DNA from: JALSNL01 sp036479585
Lineage (GTDB): Bacteria; Bacteroidota; Ignavibacteria; Ignavibacteriales; Melioribacteraceae
Length of the DNA: 64,000 bases
Direction: 5' to 3'
Assembly (NCBI GenBank): GCA_965224785.1
Contig: OZ245062.1
Span: 558,001-622,000 of the forward strand
The translations under genes were made by a program, and so were the position numbers. Below, piece after piece: positions 8,716 through 17,090 of this stretch. Positions within the stretch are counted from its first letter, which is position 1, and each line of letters begins with the position of its first letter. The notes beneath the pieces were generated by a model, which was not told where the DNA came from, did not search any database, and worked only from the letters and a program-made list of their open reading frames with translations.

Positions 8716-9669
8716 ATGAAACAATTTTTTAGAAGTGTTCTTGGAGATGTACCTATTGATGAGATGGGAGTTTGTTATTCACACGAACACATAGTCATAG
8801 ACGAGAGTTTTACTACTCATTCAAACTCATTATTTTTATTGAATGATGTGGAACTAATTTCCAAAGAACTAAAAGACATTTATAAACTTGGTTGCCGAAC
8901 AATGGTTGATACAATGCCCGCTGATAGTGGAAGGAATGTTTTAAAGCTTGCAGAAATATCAAAAAAATCTAAAGTGAATATTATTGTTCCCACCGGAATT
9001 CATTTAGAAATTTATTATTTACCAAACCATTGGCGTTACTCATATAGTGAGGAACAATTAACGCAACTTTTTATTGATGATATAACATTGGGTATTGATG
9101 CTAATGATTATAACGGACCAATTGTAAATCGTACTAGACATAAAGCCGGAGTAATAAAATTAGCAACCGGAGATGAACCAATTACAAAACATCAAACTAA
9201 AATATTTAGAGCTGTGGTTAACGCACATAAAGAAACCGGAGCTCCAATTCTAACTCACTCAAACTTTGGTAAGCATGCAATTGGGCAAGTGGAAATGTTT
9301 GAAAAATTAGGAGCAGATTTATCTCATGTTGTAATTTCACACGTTGATAGATATAAGGATGTTGAATACAACAGAGCATTATTAGAGGCTGGAGTTAGAG
9401 TAGAATATGACAGCTCGTTCAGATGGAAAAGTGATGAGACAAATTGGACATACAAACTGTTAGAAAATTTACTTCCGGATTTCCCCGAACAAATAACAGT
9501 TGGAATGGATGCAGCAAAAAAAACTTATTGGAAATCCTACGGAGGCAAGCCAGGCTTAGGGTTCTTGCTTACTCAGTTCAAAGATGATTTAAAAGAAATG
9601 GGACTGGATAAATATTTTGATAAACTTTTTATTAATAATCCCGCAAAACTATTTCAGTTTAAAATTTAA
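8716..9669 (+). CDS. phosphotriesterase-family metal hydrolase (lactonase-like)
   Basis: The 317-residue protein shows the full binuclear-metal set of the amidohydrolase/PTE family: H23-E-H25 near the N terminus (YSHEH), K148 in GVIKLATG (carbamylated lysine), H181 in ILTHSN, H209 in ISHVDR and D265 in TVGMDAAKK. Most bacterial homologues hydrolyse lactones or phosphorylated sugar lactones rather than organophosphates. Following an SDR and an FAD oxidoreductase, hydrolysis of a sugar lactone is the most economical reading. No signal peptide is present, so it acts in the cytoplasm. Family and metal site are certain; the substrate is inferred. Confidence 0.9.
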   Translation: MKQFFRSVLGDVPIDEMGVCYSHEHIVIDESFTTHSNSLFLLNDVELISKELKDIYKLGCRTMVDTMPADSGRNVLKLAEISKKSKVNIIVPTGIHLEIYYLPNHWRYSYSEEQLTQLFIDDITLGIDANDYNGPIVNRTRHKAGVIKLATGDEPITKHQTKIFRAVVNAHKETGAPILTHSNFGKHAIGQVEMFEKLGADLSHVVISHVDRYKDVEYNRALLEAGVRVEYDSSFRWKSDETNWTYKLLENLLPDFPEQITVGMDAAKKTYWKSYGGKPGLGFLLTQFKDDLKEMGLDKYFDKLFINNPAKLFQFKI

Positions 9670-9760
9670 ATTGAATTAGTTACACTAAAAATAAAATTAA
9701 AATGAATAGCAGAAAAAGAAAAATTATGTAATTCAAAAAAATATTATTAGGAGGTTTTTA

Positions 9761-11956
9761 ATGCTGACTTCTTTATCAGTCGGGCAAAGTAATATTGGAA
9801 AATGGTCATCTGATGAAGTTGGACTACCAACATATAACTACACAGGACAAATACCTTACAAAGTAGAAGTGCCGGATGGAGAACTGATTAACTATCCAGA
9901 AGATCCTTTCTTCTTACTTGGGAACTATGGTATTACAGCATTTGTTCACACTTCCGGTGTATATGATTTTTATACACTTCGACGTGCTTGGGGAAGGTTA
10001 AACATGCCATTGGATAGTACTTCAGCAAGCTCTACAAAAATAAAAATTGATGGAAAAGAATATGTGTTAACCGGAGTAAGTTCAGAAGTAGCTCGTAGTT
10101 CCAAAAAAATATTTGGAACTGGTTTTGCAAATTTTGATATGAACATAACAAATGATATTCAATGCGAACGAATACTTGCGACATTGCCATCTAAAAAAAT
10201 AAATACCGGTAAGGGTGCATTGTTGATTACTATCAACCTAGCTAATACTGGTGAAAAAGAACATCAAATTGAATTTGTTGAAACTGTTTTAGCAAACTAT
10301 CAAATGGTTGGAGAGTTTAGAATTTCTTACAGTGCAACTACTGAGAAGAATAGCAAATATATTTCAGCAAAGTTCAAATCTCATACAGATGAGTCAATAA
10401 ATAAGCAAGACAAAGATGAAGCATCTACTTATGATTTTTATCCACCTGAACTTTTTGTAATAGGGAAAGGTGAAATAAATTTTATTCAAACAAAAATATC
10501 AGACGAAGCAGTAAATATTTCTGCAGTAAAAAAATTTATTCTAAAACCTGGTGAAAAGAAAACTATAAGTTTTGTAATAGGATATAAATTTGATAATGAA
10601 AATATTTCAGAAATAGTCTCCGAACTTTTTACAATAGGTACTGATGACCCAAAATTTAGAAAGTTGTGGAAACAAAAATTACCCAATTTTTCTTTGCAAA
10701 ATGATAAAATAATAAAACGTGAACAGTTCTGGAACGCCTACGTACTAGAAGCTTCGGCAAAGTACAACACCTATTTTGAAGAAACATTTATTCCGCAGGG
10801 AATGGCGTATGATTATTCATGGGGATTAAATGCTGTTGCACGTGATCATCTGCATTATTCTTTACCGACTAATTATTTTAATCCCGAATTGTCAAAATCT
10901 ATTATTCGATTTGTATTAAAAGCTATGATGCCAACTGGTTATTTTAATTATAATGTTAATGGCTTTGGATATAGTGCTCCAAATTTGTGGAGTCCTAGTG
11001 ATTTACAGCTTCACTTATTTTGGGCTGTTGCAGAATATCTTAATGTTACCAATGATTATGAATTCCTAAAAGAAGTAACAGTTTATTATCCTAAAAAAGC
11101 AAATTATAGTGCTTCGGTTCTAGAAAAATTAACTGTTGCATTCGATTATCTAAACGATGAAATTAGTGTTGGACCTCACGGATTAACTAGAATACTAAAT
11201 TCAGATTGGAATGACCAAATTTGGCATAATGAACCTTTAACAATTTATTATTCAACTGCCGAATCACATTATAATTCTTCAATGGCAATAGTAGTTTTCA
11301 AACAACTTGTTGAGGAACTTGAGAAAGCAAAGAACCATATAAAATTAACTCAACAAAAATATAAAATTGAAACTCTTATAAAAAAACTTTCAATCTATCG
11401 AAAAAAACAATTGGATGCTTTTATTAAAGATTTGGGTAATAGAGATTTTGTAAAAAGAGCATACTATGATAAAAATCTTTCAATGGGCGATTCAACAATG
11501 CATATCGAATCTCAACTTTATACACTTATGATTGATGAAATTCCCTTGGAACAAAAAAAGCGAATAATTGAGCAAATTGAAAAAAGGTTGATGAACAATG
11601 AAGTGCTGGGTGTAAGAACTTCTGAAGTTAAAGTAAATGATGTATTCAAAGTAGGCACTCATGAAAACGGTGGAATTTGGCAATATATTCAAGGTATGTA
11701 TGCGTTAGGTCTGCTTGCTGTTGACAAAACAAAAGCTGATGAAATTATTCAAAAAATGAGTTTTAATAATTTTGCAAAACTGTATCCAAACTATTGGCCT
11801 GGGCAATGGACTGGCATGGATTGTATAAATTCAAGTCTAGCTAAATATCCTGGACTTGTTTCAAGCCCAGAAAGTATGTATATGAATTTCCCAGCCTACT
11901 GTACTCATATTCATTCATGGCCACTTCTATATCAATTTAAGAAAAATAAATTGTGA
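9761..11956 (+). CDS. GH94-like / six-hairpin glycoside hydrolase; N terminus possibly frameshifted
   Basis: This 731-residue protein has an N-terminal beta domain (PEDPFFLLGNYGITAFVH) and an (alpha/alpha)6 catalytic part. D482-W-N-D485 in RILNSDWND matches the catalytic-acid motif of cellobiose-phosphorylase-like (GH94-type) enzymes. The C-terminal helices (HENGGIWQYIQGMYALGLLA) fit the same fold. The ATG at 9761 follows an ideal AGGAGG seven bases upstream, but the product would begin MLTSLSVGQSNIGKW, which looks like the second half of a signal peptide. The first half, FKKILLGGF, is encoded in another frame at 9732-9758. Secretion is therefore uncertain. Hydrolase versus phosphorylase cannot be told from sequence; a secreted protein would favour hydrolysis. 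Confidence 0.75.
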   Translation: MLTSLSVGQSNIGKWSSDEVGLPTYNYTGQIPYKVEVPDGELINYPEDPFFLLGNYGITAFVHTSGVYDFYTLRRAWGRLNMPLDSTSASSTKIKIDGKEYVLTGVSSEVARSSKKIFGTGFANFDMNITNDIQCERILATLPSKKINTGKGALLITINLANTGEKEHQIEFVETVLANYQMVGEFRISYSATTEKNSKYISAKFKSHTDESINKQDKDEASTYDFYPPELFVIGKGEINFIQTKISDEAVNISAVKKFILKPGEKKTISFVIGYKFDNENISEIVSELFTIGTDDPKFRKLWKQKLPNFSLQNDKIIKREQFWNAYVLEASAKYNTYFEETFIPQGMAYDYSWGLNAVARDHLHYSLPTNYFNPELSKSIIRFVLKAMMPTGYFNYNVNGFGYSAPNLWSPSDLQLHLFWAVAEYLNVTNDYEFLKEVTVYYPKKANYSASVLEKLTVAFDYLNDEISVGPHGLTRILNSDWNDQIWHNEPLTIYYSTAESHYNSSMAIVVFKQLVEELEKAKNHIKLTQQKYKIETLIKKLSIYRKKQLDAFIKDLGNRDFVKRAYYDKNLSMGDSTMHIESQLYTLMIDEIPLEQKKRIIEQIEKRLMNNEVLGVRTSEVKVNDVFKVGTHENGGIWQYIQGMYALGLLAVDKTKADEIIQKMSFNNFAKLYPNYWPGQWTGMDCINSSLAKYPGLVSSPESMYMNFPAYCTHIHSWPLLYQFKKNKL

Positions 11957-12006
11957 GATAGTAACTTATTTCTTAAAAATCAAACTAGCCAATCCTTATT
12001 CATACT

Positions 12007-12022
12007 TTATAACATGTTATAA
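12007..12022. promoter_or_regulatory. 16-bp perfect palindrome upstream of the TonB-dependent receptor gene
   Basis: TTATAACATGTTATAA is a perfect palindrome starting 51 bp after the preceding gene and ending 100 bp before the receptor start. Its size and position suit a dimeric regulator's operator. The immediately following bases repeat GTTAT in direct orientation (12024-12028). The binding protein is unknown. Confidence 0.5.
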
Positions 12023-12122
12023 CTGTTATTAACTTGAGATTAATACGCTGTTTTGCAACATTAATATTTAATTATATAATTGTTAGGTATTTTCATTCGC
12101 TTAATTTTTTGGAGATAGATAG

Positions 12123-14987
12123 ATGAAAAAAAGTCTTATCACGCTCGCACTTTTATTATTTGTTTCTTTTGTTTCAGTAAATTTTGCTCAAGGTTCAGGT
12201 AAAATTAAAGGAATTGCTAAAGATGCAATATCTGGCGAACCTTTAATTGGTGCTAATGTTTTTCTAAAAGGAACAAGTATAGGTACTGCCGCTAACTTAA
12301 AAGGTGAGTATCTTATCAAATCTGTTCCAGCTGGAGAACATATTCTTGTTGCAAGTTACATTGGTTATGTTGCAAAAGAAGTTGCAATTACCATAACTGC
12401 AAACAGAACTTTAGTTTTTGATTTTGAGCTAGACTATACAGTTATTGAAGGAAAAGAACTAGTTGTAACTGCGCAAGCAGAAGGACAAATGAACGCAATT
12501 AATCGTCAGTTGTCGGCTCAATCAATTAAAAATACTGTTTCTGCAAAGCAAATTCAAGAAATACCAGATGCTAATGCAGCAGAAGCAATTGGACGCTTAC
12601 CCGGAATTTCTCTATTAAGAAGTGGTGGCGAAGGAAGCAAGGTTGTTATACGTGGTCTATCTCCTCAGTTTACTAAAGTGCAAGTAGAAGGTGTTAGTAT
12701 GTCTTCTACTGGAGAGGGACAAAACGGTGGGGAAAGAAGTACTGATTTAAGTATGATTTCTCCTTATATGTTAGAAGGTATTGAAGTAACAAAAGCAGCC
12801 TTGGCTAATCAAGAAGCAGATGTAATAGGTGGCACCGTAAACTTTCTTTTAAGAGAAGCTCCTGAAGAATTTCATTTTGATGTATTATCACAGAGTAGCT
12901 TTAATGGTTTGAAGTCTGAATTTGGAGATTACAAATTTGTATTAAATGGAAGTAACAGATTTTTTAATAATAAACTTGGTGTTTTCGCACAAGTTGATAT
13001 TGAAAAGAGAAATAGAAGCTCTTATGAGTTAGCAGTGAACTATGACCCTGAAAAAACTGAAGAAATTACTGTATCTGGCGTTGATCTTAAAGATATTAAT
13101 AGAAAATTAAATAGGTTTGGTGGAACATTAGTTTTAGACTATAAATTACCTGATGGTACTATCAAGTTTAATAGTTTTATTAGTGGTGTTAATAAAGACA
13201 TTATCAATAGATTTGAAACTTACAATACCGCTAGGTTAACTCACGACTATTCTCTTGAAAACTTTGAAAATAATTTAGTTGTTTTCAATAATTCTCTTAA
13301 AATAAAACATGATTTATTTGGTGGGCTTATTGAAGCTGGGCTTTCGTATGCATCTTCAAATAACGAGTCACCATTCAAGGTAAAAACAACTGGGCAAGAA
13401 AAGGCAGCTTTTGTAGATGAAATTAATAATTTTCATGGCGATCCTGCTAAAGTTCCAAGTTTTGCAAAAAATAATCATAATGCAATTCTCTTAAATAGTA
13501 TGTTTGTTTCAGATGTTCTTTCGTTTGAAAATGAAATAGGAGCTAACCTAGATTATACTTACGATTTTAATATTAAAGATTTTGCCAGTATTTCCTTACA
13601 AGCTGGTTTAAAGTATAAAGAAAAAGAGAAAAGTTTTGATATCAATCAAGATAGGGCAGATTTTGTGTTTAATCCACTTAACAATGATCTTATCTTGGAA
13701 GCAAATCCTTGGATGAAAGATCAAGTATCTGTTGGTACTATAAGAATGCCATATATTATATTTGCTGATAAAGACTATGATGGCAGCGATTTCTTAAATG
13801 GAGAATATGTTATTTCAAATATGCCACAAGTTGGCTTGATGAATGATATTGCCAATCTGTTAAAAAATAAATCAGCTCTTTATTTTACAGATCATCCTAT
13901 TAGTGATAAGGATGATTATAATGGTAACGAATACTATTATGCTGGATATGTTATGCCTGAAATTAAGTTTGGGCAAAGTATAACATTTATACCTGGTGTT
14001 CGCTACGAAAAAAACGAAACATCTTATTCAGGTGCTAGGGGTATTCAAGGGCAATGGAGTGATCCTTATCCACATTTTGATACTACAACTACAAGAGTTA
14101 ACGATTCTTGGTTACCAATGATTCATCTTAAATACAAACCAGTTGAATGGTTTGATATTCGGTTAGCTTATACCGAAACATTATCGCGACCTAATTATAA
14201 TTCTATTGTTCCTTCCTGGAATATTACAAATACTTATGTTAATTGGAATGACTCGCAACTAAAACCTGCGTATTCTGTAAATTATGATATTTATGCTTCT
14301 ATTTATAATAATGAAATTGGTCTATTTACTGTAGGACTTTTTACGAAGACTATTACTGATATGATATTTTGGTCTGGTGGTAGAAATATTAACGATGCTT
14401 CTGAGTATGGTTTACCAGCAACAGTTAATAACAGACGTATTGGCTCAATGATTAATAATCCAAACCCTGTTAACTTGCAAGGTGTAGAACTTGAGTGGAA
14501 AACTAATTTTTGGTATCTCCCTGGTATTTTTAGTGGTTTAGTGCTAAATATTAATTATACATACACGCATTCCGAAGGTGTTTACCCTATTGTTTTTGCA
14601 ACAGGTGGTAATACACCTCCATTCTTTTTACCTACATACCACGATTCGTCATATACTGATCGCTTGGTTAATCAACCTGCTAACATTCTTAATATTACAC
14701 TAGGTTATGATTATAAAGGATTTTCTACAAGGGTATCTTTCCTTTACCAAGACGATACATTTAAAAGAACACATTTTTACGAATCGCTTAGAGGTATTTC
14801 TGATGACTTCTACAAATTTGATGTCTCAGTACGTCAAAAATTACCAGTTGAAGGGTTAGAAGTAATAGCTAATTTCAGCAATATTTCAGATACAATTGAA
14901 CAAGATTTAAACGTTGGTTCTGGTTATCCATTAAAAAAACAACAATATGGAATGACTATAGACCTTGGTTTACGATATAGATATTAA
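12123..14987 (+). CDS. TonB-dependent outer-membrane receptor
   Basis: The protein has 954 residues. A signal peptide (KKSLITLALLLFVSF...FAQ) is followed by a carboxypeptidase-D-regulatory-like beta domain (GKIKGIAKDAISGEPLIGANVF, ~25-110), then a plug domain (IPDANAAEAIGRLPGISLLR and KVVIRGLSPQFTKVQVEGV, ~145-250) and a ~700-residue beta barrel ending in the aromatic LGLRYRY. It imports large ligands through the outer membrane using TonB energy. No SusD partner lies beside it; it more closely resembles stand-alone carbohydrate receptors. Its neighbours (beta-helix protein, two GH16 enzymes, upstream catabolic genes) make an oligosaccharide the likely cargo. Start supported by TTGGAGATAGATAGATG. 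Confidence 0.92.
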   Translation: MKKSLITLALLLFVSFVSVNFAQGSGKIKGIAKDAISGEPLIGANVFLKGTSIGTAANLKGEYLIKSVPAGEHILVASYIGYVAKEVAITITANRTLVFDFELDYTVIEGKELVVTAQAEGQMNAINRQLSAQSIKNTVSAKQIQEIPDANAAEAIGRLPGISLLRSGGEGSKVVIRGLSPQFTKVQVEGVSMSSTGEGQNGGERSTDLSMISPYMLEGIEVTKAALANQEADVIGGTVNFLLREAPEEFHFDVLSQSSFNGLKSEFGDYKFVLNGSNRFFNNKLGVFAQVDIEKRNRSSYELAVNYDPEKTEEITVSGVDLKDINRKLNRFGGTLVLDYKLPDGTIKFNSFISGVNKDIINRFETYNTARLTHDYSLENFENNLVVFNNSLKIKHDLFGGLIEAGLSYASSNNESPFKVKTTGQEKAAFVDEINNFHGDPAKVPSFAKNNHNAILLNSMFVSDVLSFENEIGANLDYTYDFNIKDFASISLQAGLKYKEKEKSFDINQDRADFVFNPLNNDLILEANPWMKDQVSVGTIRMPYIIFADKDYDGSDFLNGEYVISNMPQVGLMNDIANLLKNKSALYFTDHPISDKDDYNGNEYYYAGYVMPEIKFGQSITFIPGVRYEKNETSYSGARGIQGQWSDPYPHFDTTTTRVNDSWLPMIHLKYKPVEWFDIRLAYTETLSRPNYNSIVPSWNITNTYVNWNDSQLKPAYSVNYDIYASIYNNEIGLFTVGLFTKTITDMIFWSGGRNINDASEYGLPATVNNRRIGSMINNPNPVNLQGVELEWKTNFWYLPGIFSGLVLNINYTYTHSEGVYPIVFATGGNTPPFFLPTYHDSSYTDRLVNQPANILNITLGYDYKGFSTRVSFLYQDDTFKRTHFYESLRGISDDFYKFDVSVRQKLPVEGLEVIANFSNISDTIEQDLNVGSGYPLKKQQYGMTIDLGLRYRY

Positions 14988-15077
14988 TCCAATAAATAAT
15001 AACTATTCTTATAGGAGGAAGAAAAGAAAAATTTATTTAATTTTCATATAATTAACAATTAAAACAACGGAGTTAAC

Positions 15078-16757
15078 ATGAAGAAATTTTTAAAACTAAT
15101 TCTTAGTATTGCACTGTTTAGTGGCAGTACTTTTTTTGCACAAGATACCTTGCTTGTACCTGATAATATAGATGGGGACTTTTTTGGTGCAATTAACAAA
15201 ACTATTACAGGCGATACTTTAGCAAATGGTGATAGAGCACATTCTGTTTATAAATTAGAGCGTGGTAAAATTTATTTATTAAGTGCAACACTTAAATCAA
15301 CTGGATACCATTTGAAAATTGTTGCTGATAAAGCTGATGCTATTAACGCACCTCCAGTTATTACTGCTGGTGTTAAACCTGACGGAAGTTTAGCTGCAGG
15401 AGGTTCTTATATTCATTCTGGACCAGGCGATTTAACATTAAAAAATATTTATTTCAATACTTATCGTGCACAACCTTCTGGAACTGATATTACAGCTTGG
15501 TCGGCAAATGCATGGGCAATAGTTCAATGTGCTGGCGAAGACAGAACATTTGTTTTTGATGGTTGTTATTTTGAAGGTACTAACTGGACCACAACTATTC
15601 ATTGGTCTCCTCCACACAAAGTAGTTGTGAAAAATTGTTATTTCAGAAATTCTGGTAACTCTGCTGTAAGATGGAATGGTGTTGGTATAAATCTTGGAAA
15701 TCAAGATGTTGATTCAGTAATTGTAACTAATAACACATTTTTTAATCTTCAAAGTTTTGCACTTCAAAACCAAAGTGGTTTTGGTGGTTATGTAGAATTT
15801 ACACATAACACATTGGTTAATTCAATTCAATGGCAAATTATTTGGCAACATCAAGTAAATGCTAATTTCTCAAATAACTTATTCTATAACTCAAACACTT
15901 TAGGTGCATCACAAAGTGAAAGAAATTTACAAGAACCAGATAGCTTAGATTGGGGTGTTATTAATATTGGTGATTTACCAGCATTCTATGAAGATTCTTT
16001 AGGTATTTCTGAAGTAGATAGAAAAGTTGATATTAATAACAATAACTGGTTTTATTCACAAGCCATTACAGATTATTGGAATTCAATTGACTCAATTCGT
16101 GGCGAACCATTTTTAAACGAAAGAGTTCAAAACTTTATGGATGATGATATTAAATGGCCAGATATGAATGAAAGTAATAATGTTAACTTAGACCCTGGTT
16201 TTGCTAATACAGGTGTTGCTGAAGTTGGTATGGTTGATTGGATGACTAAATGGTGGACAAATCATAGTGATACTCTTCAAGCTGCTCCTAATTTCCAATG
16301 GCAAGATGATCCTGATAATGACCGTTTTACAGTTCAATGGCCTTTACCAGAAAATTTAACATATACTAACGCTGCACTTTTAACTGCTTCTGAAACAGGA
16401 ACTCCTGTTGGTGATTTATACCATTGGTTCCCAGATATTTATGTTGGTATAGAAAAAGTTGAAGGTGAAGCTCTTCCTGAAAGTTATTCATTAGAACAAA
16501 ACTATCCAAATCCTTTTAACCCAGAAACTAACATTAGTTATTCAATTCATAACTCTACTGATGTTAATATTACTGTATTTAATGCTTTGGGTCAAACAGT
16601 AAATGTTTTAGTTAACCAAAAACAAAATACTGGTAATTACAGAGTAAACTGGAATGGAAAAGATAATTCTGGAAATGCAGTTTCTTCAGGTGTTTATTTT
16701 TACACATTGAAAGCTGGTGATTTTACTTCAACTCGTAAAATGATCCTCCTTCATTAA
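15078..16757 (+). CDS. T9SS-secreted right-handed beta-helix protein
   Basis: The protein has 559 residues: signal peptide (1-22, ending FFAQ), then a region of short repeated beta strands (GDLTLKNIYFNTYRA, TFVFDGCYFEGTNW, KVVVKNCYFRNSGN, SVIVTNNTFFNLQS, YVEFTHNTLVNS, NANFSNNLFYNS). This is the rung pattern of pectate-lyase-type parallel beta-helices. The C-terminal ~88 residues are a type A T9SS sorting domain beginning SLEQNYPNPFNPETNI. Such proteins are usually polysaccharide lyases, esterases or binding proteins on the cell surface. No lyase catalytic motif could be assigned. It follows the receptor by 90 bp and ends ahead of a strong hairpin. Confidence 0.8.
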   Translation: MKKFLKLILSIALFSGSTFFAQDTLLVPDNIDGDFFGAINKTITGDTLANGDRAHSVYKLERGKIYLLSATLKSTGYHLKIVADKADAINAPPVITAGVKPDGSLAAGGSYIHSGPGDLTLKNIYFNTYRAQPSGTDITAWSANAWAIVQCAGEDRTFVFDGCYFEGTNWTTTIHWSPPHKVVVKNCYFRNSGNSAVRWNGVGINLGNQDVDSVIVTNNTFFNLQSFALQNQSGFGGYVEFTHNTLVNSIQWQIIWQHQVNANFSNNLFYNSNTLGASQSERNLQEPDSLDWGVINIGDLPAFYEDSLGISEVDRKVDINNNNWFYSQAITDYWNSIDSIRGEPFLNERVQNFMDDDIKWPDMNESNNVNLDPGFANTGVAEVGMVDWMTKWWTNHSDTLQAAPNFQWQDDPDNDRFTVQWPLPENLTYTNAALLTASETGTPVGDLYHWFPDIYVGIEKVEGEALPESYSLEQNYPNPFNPETNISYSIHNSTDVNITVFNALGQTVNVLVNQKQNTGNYRVNWNGKDNSGNAVSSGVYFYTLKAGDFTSTRKMILLH

Positions 16758-17090
16758 AAAATAACTTCGGCGGACAGGTTTTACTAAGATAGTAATAATC
16801 CCCCGTTCAATAACAACCTTCCTAGTTAGTTGGTGTTAAGGGGTACAATTTCTTAAATGAAATTGTACCCCAATTTTAAAAAATAGATAGTGTTTTTCAA
16901 ATGTGTTGAGTCGTTTTTTTCTCAGTAGAGGAGTGAAATATTTAAACTAACAAAATGTATGCTTTTAGATTTTTTAATTTAGAAAATAAGGTTGAAAACT
17001 CTAAAATTATACTTTAATAATGTCTAAAAAATATTCCTTTTAATAAAAAAACATAATCAAATTTGAATTAGAGAAGCATAAGGTTTTACA
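16758..17090. other. 333-bp intergenic region between the beta-helix and GH16 genes
   Basis: No coding sequence is visible on either strand. The region contains the 13-bp hairpin at 16840-16871 described separately. The rest is very AT-rich and should hold the promoter for the GH16 genes; no convincing operator or RNA gene was recognised. Confidence 0.7.
16840..16880 (+). terminator. hairpin terminator after the receptor/beta-helix unit
   Basis: GGGGTACAATTTC (16840-16852) pairs perfectly with GAAATTGTACCCC (16859-16871) across a 6-nt loop. A short T tract (AATTTT) follows, then A's. The 13-bp perfect stem is the strongest hairpin in the window. It lies 83 bp after the beta-helix gene stop and 219 bp before the GH16 start. 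The T tract is short, so termination may be incomplete. Confidence 0.65.

Noticed and set aside
16758..17090. Possible structured RNA or riboswitch in the 333-bp gap
   Set aside because: Only one hairpin near the upstream gene is seen, best explained as a terminator; no further conserved-looking structure.
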